NCBI GenBank assembly: GCA_002339135.1
Contig: DDJR01000075.1
Coordinates: forward strand, 1-30,455
Length of the DNA: 30,455 nucleotides
Direction of reading: 5' to 3'
Origin: Flavobacteriales bacterium UBA2619
GTDB lineage: Bacteria; Bacteroidota; Bacteroidia; Flavobacteriales_D; Sanyastnellaceae
The stretch's first letter is position 1. Every line of letters starts with the position of its first letter. The notes beneath the pieces were generated by a model that was not told the DNA's origin, did not search any database, and saw only the letters and a program-made list of their open reading frames with translations. Positions 8,080 to 13,885 of the stretch are shown piece after piece. The position numbers and the translations under genes are program-made.

Positions 8080-9048
8080 ATGAGGACATCTACATTCCCC
8101 GCAATTTTAATTGCAACAATTCTGCTTTCTGGTTGTGTTACAGCGAAACAGTTCGATGAACTGCAGGGTCGTTGCGAAGAGATAGACCAGGAAAACACAG
8201 TTCTAAGACTTGGCAGTCAAGATGTAGAAATCGAAGTTGTAGAGCTCAGAGGTCTAGTTGAAACACTTTCCGATGCAAGGGAACAACTTTCAGCCGATAC
8301 ATCTAGAATGGGCCGTTTTGTGGTTGAATCAACAGATGAAATAAATCGACTTCTTTTGTTAAACGACGCGCTAACAGATCAAAGTGGAGGTCGTTTGTCA
8401 ACACTTAATGCGGAAAACAGAGCGTTACTTGAAGACGTAAATAGCATTAGAAAACAGCTTCAAGTTAGAGAAGATGCCCTCCTTGAACTCGAAAAAGATT
8501 TGGCAGCTAGAAGCGTTGCGCTTGAATCACGAAGTGCCAGAGTTGAAGAATTGGAAAACCTACTTGCATCACGAGATAAAGCTGCTGAAGCTTTGCGTAA
8601 CCGTTTAGAAAGAGCTCTTCTTGGATTTGAGGGCAGTGGGTTAACCGTCGAGCAAAGAGATGGCAAAGTGTATGTAAGTTTAGAAGCAGAGTTGCTCTTT
8701 GCTTCAGGTTCTGCGGTTGTGGATATTCGGGGTAGAGAGCTCTTGGCTTCTCTCGGTTCAGTAATCGCTGAGCAAGATGACTTGGAAATAGTTATCGAAG
8801 GACACACAGATTCAGACAAGCTCGTATCCCCCAGCTTCCCACACAACAATTGGGAGCTGTCTGTACTTCGAGCCACTTCAGTGCTTGAAATCATCAGTGA
8901 ACAACCGGGTGTAGACCCTTCAGTTCTAACAGCTTCCGGAAGAGGGGAGTTTCACCCAGTGGATCCAGAAGATAAATCAAGAAACAGAAGAATTGAGGTC
9001 GTCCTAGCCCCGAAATTAGATGCTTTATTTGACCTCTTAGAGGACTAG
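8080..9048 (+). CDS. OmpA-family peptidoglycan-binding lipoprotein with long coiled coil
   Basis: A 322-residue envelope protein. The signal peptide has lipobox LLSGC with lipidated C19. Residues about 24-180 are strongly charged, Leu/Glu-rich heptads predicting a long coiled coil. The OmpA C-terminal domain spans about 195-310, with LLFASGSAVVD at 205-215, the GHTD motif at 241-244, NWELSVLRA at 257-265 and the peptidoglycan-contacting RNRRIEV at 301-307. The layout of lipid anchor, periplasm-spanning coil and peptidoglycan-binding domain suggests a tether between outer membrane and cell wall. It follows the cysteine-rich lipoprotein on the same strand with an 88-nt gap containing an inverted repeat. 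The stop overlaps convergently with the aldehyde dehydrogenase gene by 4 nt. Confidence 0.92.
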   Translation: MRTSTFPAILIATILLSGCVTAKQFDELQGRCEEIDQENTVLRLGSQDVEIEVVELRGLVETLSDAREQLSADTSRMGRFVVESTDEINRLLLLNDALTDQSGGRLSTLNAENRALLEDVNSIRKQLQVREDALLELEKDLAARSVALESRSARVEELENLLASRDKAAEALRNRLERALLGFEGSGLTVEQRDGKVYVSLEAELLFASGSAVVDIRGRELLASLGSVIAEQDDLEIVIEGHTDSDKLVSPSFPHNNWELSVLRATSVLEIISEQPGVDPSVLTASGRGEFHPVDPEDKSRNRRIEVVLAPKLDALFDLLED

Positions 9049-10490
9049 AGTTTGATGCAAACATTTTGAGGTTCCGTAAAGAACTGAAGCGCCTCGAAAC
9101 CACCTTCTCGACCCACGCCTGAGTTTTTAACCCCTCCAAATGGTGTTCTCAAGTCACGCAGTAGCCAGCAGTTTACCCAAACAATTCCTGTGTCTAATGC
9201 TGCAGCCACGTTGTGTGCTCTTTTTAAATCTTGGGTCCAAACGGTTGCCGCCAGTCCAAACTCGGTGCCATTCGCAAAATGAACAGCTTCTTCATCTGAA
9301 TCGAAAGGTTGAATGGTAACTACAGGGCCAAAAATCTCTTCCTGATTTACTCGGCAATCATAGTTGAGACCTTCTATGATGGTTGGTTGAATGTAGTAAC
9401 CTTCTGAGAGATGCGGTTCATTTTCCGGGGTTGTTGTCGAACCTCCACAGAGAATTTTCCCGCCTTCTGCTTGCGCTAATTCTATGTAAGATAAAATTTT
9501 ATCACGGTGTTCTTTCGAGACAACGGCACCCATTTTTGTCAATGGATTTTGCGGATCACCCACTTTCATCTTCTTGGTTTTTTCAACCAACATATCTCTG
9601 AACTTGGGATAGAGAGACTTCTCGACAAGAATGCGAGAACCACAAAGACAAATTTGTCCTTGATTTGCGAAAGACGATCGCAGTGTGGTCGCTAAAGCAT
9701 CATCGAAATCACAATCCTCAAATATGATTGCGGCATTCTTTCCCCCAAGCTCTAAGCTTAATTTTTTAAAACGGGGAGCAGTAACAGATGCAATATGAGC
9801 CCCGGTGGAAGTTCCTCCTGTAAAGCTCACCGCTGCGATTTTTGGGTGACGAATTAAAGCGTCTCCCACTTCTGCCCCCAATCCGTGAATGATGTTGAAG
9901 ACTCCATCGGGAAAACCAGCCTCTTTTACCCAGGTGCTTAATAAGTATGCTGTTGCAGGAGTGATCTCTGAGGGCTTGGCGACAACACAGTTTCCTGCAG
10001 CTAAAGCTGGGGCCACCTTCCAAGTAAATAGGTAAAGTGGCAGATTCCACGGTGAGATGCAAGCAACTACGCCCAATGGCTTTCTGAGCGTATAATTGAT
10101 AGCCACACCCTCCATAGAGTGAGATTCAGAAGCAAAATGCTGGATTGCTGATGCGTAGAATCGCAGGTTTGATTCAGCTCTTGGGATGTCAACTGCGCTA
10201 GCTAAGGAAACAGGCTTGCCATTGTCAGTTGACTCTGCTAGTGACAGTAGAGTTCCGTTTTTCGCGATCAAATCAGCAAGTCGATTTAAGCACGCAGCTC
10301 TTTCGCCAACTGGTGTCGTTGACCAATCTCGATATGCTTTGTCAGCAGATTCTACTGCGTGATTTACATCGTCAGAGCCCGATCTGGGCAGGCGACCGTA
10401 AACCTTTCCTTTGCTGGGATCGGTCAGGTCAAGCCATTCACCGCCTTTGGCAGCACTGAGCTTGCCTTGAATGAGATTTAATACTTCCAT
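9045..10490 (-). CDS. NAD(P)-dependent aldehyde dehydrogenase, ALDH8/hydroxymuconic-semialdehyde type
   Basis: Oxidises an aldehyde to the carboxylic acid. It has 481 residues, the standard ALDH length. Conserved features: ISPWNLP with N149, KPSEITP at 172-178, the FTGGTSTG nucleotide motif at 223-230, general base E247 in LELGGKN, and catalytic C281 in NQGQICLCGSRI. The CLCGSRI context (rather than the common C-x-A-x-x-R) is typical of the 2-aminomuconate / 2-hydroxymuconate semialdehyde dehydrogenase group (ALDH8A1-like), which acts in the tryptophan-kynurenine and aromatic meta-cleavage routes. No other gene of those pathways is nearby, so the substrate is inferred from the active-site signature alone. 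It is transcribed alone, divergently from tRNA-Gln. Confidence 0.9.
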   Translation of the reverse strand: MEVLNLIQGKLSAAKGGEWLDLTDPSKGKVYGRLPRSGSDDVNHAVESADKAYRDWSTTPVGERAACLNRLADLIAKNGTLLSLAESTDNGKPVSLASAVDIPRAESNLRFYASAIQHFASESHSMEGVAINYTLRKPLGVVACISPWNLPLYLFTWKVAPALAAGNCVVAKPSEITPATAYLLSTWVKEAGFPDGVFNIIHGLGAEVGDALIRHPKIAAVSFTGGTSTGAHIASVTAPRFKKLSLELGGKNAAIIFEDCDFDDALATTLRSSFANQGQICLCGSRILVEKSLYPKFRDMLVEKTKKMKVGDPQNPLTKMGAVVSKEHRDKILSYIELAQAEGGKILCGGSTTTPENEPHLSEGYYIQPTIIEGLNYDCRVNQEEIFGPVVTIQPFDSDEEAVHFANGTEFGLAATVWTQDLKRAHNVAAALDTGIVWVNCWLLRDLRTPFGGVKNSGVGREGGFEALQFFTEPQNVCIKL

Positions 10491-10530
10491 TTATGACTGC
10501 AATTTACTTCATAAATTAGTCTGACTTTAC

Positions 10531-10538
10531 TATCTTTG
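10531..10538 (+). promoter_or_regulatory. Bacteroidota -7 box for tRNA-Gln
   Basis: TATCTTTG exactly fits TAnnTTTG and ends 10 nt before the first base of the mature tRNA, leaving a leader of only a few nucleotides. A -33 TTG at standard distance is not obvious. Confidence 0.6.
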
Positions 10539-10548
10539 CACACGTTTT

Positions 10549-10622
10549 TGCCCCATGGTGTAATGGCAACACATCTGCTTTTGGTGCAGACGTTTCAGGT
10601 TCGAGTCCTGGTGGGGCAACCA
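10549..10622 (+). tRNA. tRNA-Gln (anticodon TTG), CCA encoded
   Basis: A complete 74-nt cloverleaf. The 7-bp acceptor stem pairs TGCCCCA (10549-10555) with TGGGGCA (10612-10618); the discriminator is A10619 and CCA is encoded at 10620-10622. The anticodon stem TCTGC/GCAGA (10574-10578 with 10586-10590) encloses the loop TTTTGGT, with anticodon TTG at 10581-10583 reading CAA and, by wobble, CAG. The T arm has stem TCAGG/CCTGG with one G-T pair and the loop TTCGAGT; the variable loop is 4 nt. It stands alone between convergent and divergent protein genes. Confidence 0.97.
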
Positions 10623-10633
10623 CTCAACATTTT

Positions 10634-10670
10634 AAAACCTCGTTATCATTGAGATAGCGAGGTTTTTGTT
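10634..10670. terminator. bidirectional intrinsic terminator
   Basis: The stem CCTCGTTATC (10638-10647) pairs with GATAGCGAGG (10653-10662), 10 bp with one T-G wobble and a 5-nt loop ATTGA. It is flanked by AAAA on the left and TTTTTG on the right, so it works as a GC-stem plus U-tract terminator on the plus strand (tRNA-Gln) and, read the other way, ends the SDR gene, whose stop is at 10670. Confidence 0.85.
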
Positions 10671-11467
10671 TAGTTGTAATACCTGGCCGCGAGCTTGTCG
10701 TTTAGTTTGGGTAAGAATTTATTGAGCCAAACAGTTAGCTTTCCAATAGAAGTTGGTCTAACAGATCTTTTTCTCTTTTTTATTCCGTTGAAAATATACA
10801 TGGCTGTCTGTTCTGCGGACATCATACTTATTTCATTGATAGATTCTCCATATCCAGGAGGAAAGTCATTTGAGTTGTGGTCTTTCTTGACTTTTTTCCT
10901 AATGTTTGTTGAAGTGTATCCCGCATAGGTAATGAGTACGTGCAGCCCTTTGTTGATGTATTGCACCCTCAGCGAGCTGAGGAATCCATTCATTGCAAAT
11001 TTAGAGGCAGAGTAGGCTGAGCGATTTGGGAGTCCCACTTCACCAGCGATAGAGCATACACCTACTAAACTTCCTTTGCTCTTAAGCAGATGAGGCAAAG
11101 CATATTTGGTACATTGAACAGTGCCAAACAGGTTTGTATCGATGACCTCTTTGTGTTTTTCAATGTTGATGCCACCTTCATCACTTTCATACCAAGTAAT
11201 GCCTGCATTGTTAATGAAAATGTCAATCCTGCCAAACTTCTCAACCACTGCATCCACTAGGTTCTTACAATCTTCATCGATCCTAACATCTGTTTTTACG
11301 GTAAACACATCATGTCCTTGTGACTTGATATCAGCTTGAACCTTTTGAAGAATTTGTTCAGATCTAGATGCAATTGTAACTTGATAACCGGCAGCTATGT
11401 AGCGATTGCACAAAGCTCTACCAATTCCAGAAGTTCCACCAGTAATTACGACAACGTTATTTTCCAT
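10670..11467 (-). CDS. short-chain dehydrogenase/reductase, candidate 3-ketosphinganine reductase
   Basis: A 265-residue classical SDR. NAD(P) binding: TGGTSGIG at 9-16, with R35 after the second strand suggesting NADPH preference; NNAG at 86-89. The catalytic tetrad is N112, S139, Y152 and K156 (YSASK). The hydrophobic/basic C-terminus (RKKVKK, then KKRKRSVRP) hints at membrane association. The GIxxHKEVIDTNLFG and C-terminal pattern resemble the SDR group that in Bacteroides includes the 3-ketosphinganine reductase BT_0972. The divergent neighbour is a GNAT-like protein of the type discussed for bacterial ceramide synthesis, which supports a role in sphingolipid synthesis. The substrate is inference; the SDR family is certain. 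Other possibilities are a general acyl-chain ketoreductase or dehydrogenase. Confidence 0.9.
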   Translation of the reverse strand: MENNVVVITGGTSGIGRALCNRYIAAGYQVTIASRSEQILQKVQADIKSQGHDVFTVKTDVRIDEDCKNLVDAVVEKFGRIDIFINNAGITWYESDEGGINIEKHKEVIDTNLFGTVQCTKYALPHLLKSKGSLVGVCSIAGEVGLPNRSAYSASKFAMNGFLSSLRVQYINKGLHVLITYAGYTSTNIRKKVKKDHNSNDFPPGYGESINEISMMSAEQTAMYIFNGIKKRKRSVRPTSIGKLTVWLNKFLPKLNDKLAARYYN

Positions 11468-11584
11468 ATGAACAATTAGTAATTAAGTCAATCCCGCATA
11501 ATACAAAAATGTTTTTATCTTTTCGTGAATATCATTTGTCTTTTTCAATATCTTTCTAATTCCTTATATCTGTAAAGATAAACT

Positions 11585-12754
11585 ATGAAAACGATTCCAG
11601 TTTTAACAAAAAGAGAGATTAAAAGATTTCACAACGTTCCTTTTAGCATCTATAAAAAAGACAACAATTGGATTCCTCATATTATGCAAGAGGTGGAAGA
11701 TGTGTTTGATGAGAAGAAAAATCTTTTGTTTAGAAATGGAGCTGCCAGAAGATGGGTTTTAATCAATGAAGCTGGTGAAGACATAGGAAGAATAGCAGCT
11801 TTTGTAGACCGTACTCAGTCATTAAAAGAGAAGCAGCCAACTGGAGGTTGTGGGTTCTTTGAATCCACAAACAACAAAGAAGCAGCATTCGCTTTGTTTG
11901 ATACAGCGAAGCATTGGCTTGACAATTTGGGTGTGGAAGCCATGGACGGACCGGTTAATTTTGGAGAGAGAAATAAATACTGGGGTCTTTTAATTGAGGG
12001 GTTCGACAAGCCGCCCATTTATGGCAACGCCTATCAACCTTCTTATTATCGTGCGCTATTCGAAGAATATGGGTTCAAAGTTTTTTTTACACAGCACATG
12101 TATGAAGTGGAAATCCAAGACCCGATGATTGATGTTTTTGTGCGAAAGATCAGCCACATGAATGACCGAGAAGGGTATAGCTTTCGTCATATTGAGTTAA
12201 ATAGTCTGACGGAATACGCAGAAGATTTCAGAAAGGTGTACAATACTGCTTGGAAATCACACTCGAATTTTACCGGGATTACCTCAGAAAGGGCGCTGCG
12301 AATTTTCGAGAAAATGAAGATGGTCATAGATGAAAAGTTGGTTTGGTTTGTGTATCACAATTCAGAACCCGTCGCATTTATGGTGGCATTGCCTGAATTA
12401 AATGAGATTTTTAAATATGTACATGGGAATTTAAACCTCTTAGGCAAGCTGAAGTTCTTGTTCTACAAACGATTTAGAAAGCCTCAAAACGCATTTGGGG
12501 TGGTGTTCGGCGTAGTTCCACAGCACCAAAAAAACGGACTGGAAAGCTTGATGCTGCATGAGATCAAGAAGGCGCTAAAAAACCACACTGTTCAATACAA
12601 AAAAATGATCATCACTTGGATTGGAGACTTTAATCCAAAAATGATGCACATCGTTAATGTTCTTTCAGACACTCCATACCAAAAACTTCACACCTACAGA
12701 TTGCTGTTTGATCCGAACGCAAAATTTGAAAGGTGTGAAGATGTTAAAAGTTAG
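11585..12754 (+). CDS. GNAT-like acyltransferase family protein, possible bacterial ceramide synthase
   Basis: A 389-residue soluble or peripheral protein with a tandem GNAT-like layout. Residues about 55-120 contain RRWVLIN...IGRIAAFVD and GGCGFFE, the beta-strand/P-loop start of a GNAT fold; then DGPVNFGERNKYWGLLIEGF at 121-140, DKPPI and YQPSYYRALFEEYGF. The second half (about 180-385) carries another GNAT-like segment with VVFGVVPQHQKNGLESLM. This family is usually annotated as a hypothetical or N-acyltransferase protein. It is divergently transcribed from the SDR gene with a 117-nt shared upstream region. By resemblance and context it may N-acylate a sphingoid base (bCerS-like). That role is an inference; the GNAT-like assignment is moderately sure. 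Confidence 0.75.
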   Translation: MKTIPVLTKREIKRFHNVPFSIYKKDNNWIPHIMQEVEDVFDEKKNLLFRNGAARRWVLINEAGEDIGRIAAFVDRTQSLKEKQPTGGCGFFESTNNKEAAFALFDTAKHWLDNLGVEAMDGPVNFGERNKYWGLLIEGFDKPPIYGNAYQPSYYRALFEEYGFKVFFTQHMYEVEIQDPMIDVFVRKISHMNDREGYSFRHIELNSLTEYAEDFRKVYNTAWKSHSNFTGITSERALRIFEKMKMVIDEKLVWFVYHNSEPVAFMVALPELNEIFKYVHGNLNLLGKLKFLFYKRFRKPQNAFGVVFGVVPQHQKNGLESLMLHEIKKALKNHTVQYKKMIITWIGDFNPKMMHIVNVLSDTPYQKLHTYRLLFDPNAKFERCEDVKS

Positions 12755-12789
12755 TTTTCTTCAACTTTTCAAGGGAGAAAGCTGGTGTT

Positions 12790-13857
12790 TTACTCTGTGA
12801 GCAAATCGATTTGGATTTGAAGATCGTCAACGATGCCTTGCAAATTAAAAATCAAGGTGTCTAAAGTTAAAATCTCAGATTCTAGCCCAACAATGCTGGT
12901 TGAAAGCGCTTCATTTTGAGAGACAAGATCTATGCCGTCAGCAGTGATGGAACCTGTGATGGCGAAATCGCCATTGATGAGTCCTCCTACAGCGTCTATT
13001 TCAAAGATGTTGGACCTCAAAGAATCACTTGTACCATTTCCTACCACGAGGATGGTTCCTGTTCTATTTGCTAGATTGTATTTCCCTACTGTCGTAGAGT
13101 ATGTTTGGTCTGCAATAAGCTCGAAGCCATGTGCAAAAGAACCTGTGGCAGATGCCGTAGACTGTCTTCCTCCTGCGTGAGAGTAGCTTGCAGAAGCAAC
13201 ATTTTCATAACCTTCAGAATGTGCAGTGAACCCACTCGATAAAGTATTCATCCCTTCAGAGTGTGATGCGTCAGCTGTTGCACTCGTATTTTCTCCTTCT
13301 GCGTGAGCGCATGTGGCGGTGGCACTTGAGTTTCTGTTTTCAGCGTGTGAGAACAGCCCACTGGCAAGTGTTGCATATCCTTCAGCGTGAGCCGTGGTGT
13401 TTGTAGCTTCAGAATTTTGCCCTTCAGCATGGGAAGCGTAACCTGTGGCAGAGGTTGAAACACCTAAAGCAGAAGAAAAATCTCCATCAGCTAGTGTAGA
13501 GCTCCCCTGCTGCAGTTTCCCATCAAGAGTGAGGTCTCCAGAGATTTGAGCAGCCGGACTTTCTTCTCCCAAAGGCGTGATGTCAGAGAAAAGAGACACC
13601 GTGAGAGCAAGTCTCGCATTTTCCTTGGTGGTTTCTCCCGTTCCGCCATTTTCTATCGGTAGAGCACCTTCAACCACAAAAGCACCTCCAAATAGAGTCA
13701 GCAATCCCATTAAATCCACCACCTCGATAGACCCACTGCCATCGGAGTCTGGATTGTAAGGCATGAGATTTTCAGTTGATTGCGAAAGCCCAAAAGAAAA
13801 AGTCAATATAAACAGCGTAAATGAAGTTGTTATTTGTTTGAAATAAGATATTTGCAT
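12790..13857 (-). CDS. secreted protein: dockerin-like loop, tail-fibre motif, YadA-head-type repeats, coiled coil
   Basis: 355 residues with a signal peptide (about 1-25, cut near GLSQ). Residues 33-58 form one EF-hand/dockerin-like loop (D37-x-D39-G-x-G) followed by VVDLMGLLTLFGG. Residues 66-85 (LPIENGGTGETTKENARLAL) match the 'LPxxNGGTGxTTxxxARxxL' motif frequent in phage tail fibres. From 142 to about 244 there are eight repeats of exactly 14 residues, with cores S/A-H-A/S-E-G at 142, 156, 170, 184, 198, 212, 226 and 240, as in YadA-type trimeric adhesin heads. Residues 308-355 are a Leu/Ile heptad coiled coil. No beta-barrel anchor or T9SS tail is visible, so surface attachment is unexplained. 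It lies 28 nt downstream of leuS; a TAACTTTA box at 13881-13888 could give its own promoter. Confidence 0.85.
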   Translation of the reverse strand: MQISYFKQITTSFTLFILTFSFGLSQSTENLMPYNPDSDGSGSIEVVDLMGLLTLFGGAFVVEGALPIENGGTGETTKENARLALTVSLFSDITPLGEESPAAQISGDLTLDGKLQQGSSTLADGDFSSALGVSTSATGYASHAEGQNSEATNTTAHAEGYATLASGLFSHAENRNSSATATCAHAEGENTSATADASHSEGMNTLSSGFTAHSEGYENVASASYSHAGGRQSTASATGSFAHGFELIADQTYSTTVGKYNLANRTGTILVVGNGTSDSLRSNIFEIDAVGGLINGDFAITGSITADGIDLVSQNEALSTSIVGLESEILTLDTLIFNLQGIVDDLQIQIDLLTE

Positions 13858-13885
13858 TCTGAAAGTATTGATTTATAAAATAAAG

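Noticed and set aside
8460..8894. 144-residue open frame on the minus strand inside the OmpA-like gene
   Set aside because: Low-complexity Ser/Arg-rich translation is the antisense of a coiled-coil coding region; no start context or conserved domain.
12755..12789. Terminator between the convergent GNAT-like and fibre genes
   Set aside because: CTTTTC and GAGAAAG only partly pair; no stable stem with a T-tract.
13240..13440. Regular 42-nt repeats resembling a CRISPR or minisatellite
   Set aside because: The units are in frame, encode a 14-residue protein repeat, have no spacers of unique sequence, and are too diverged for CRISPR.
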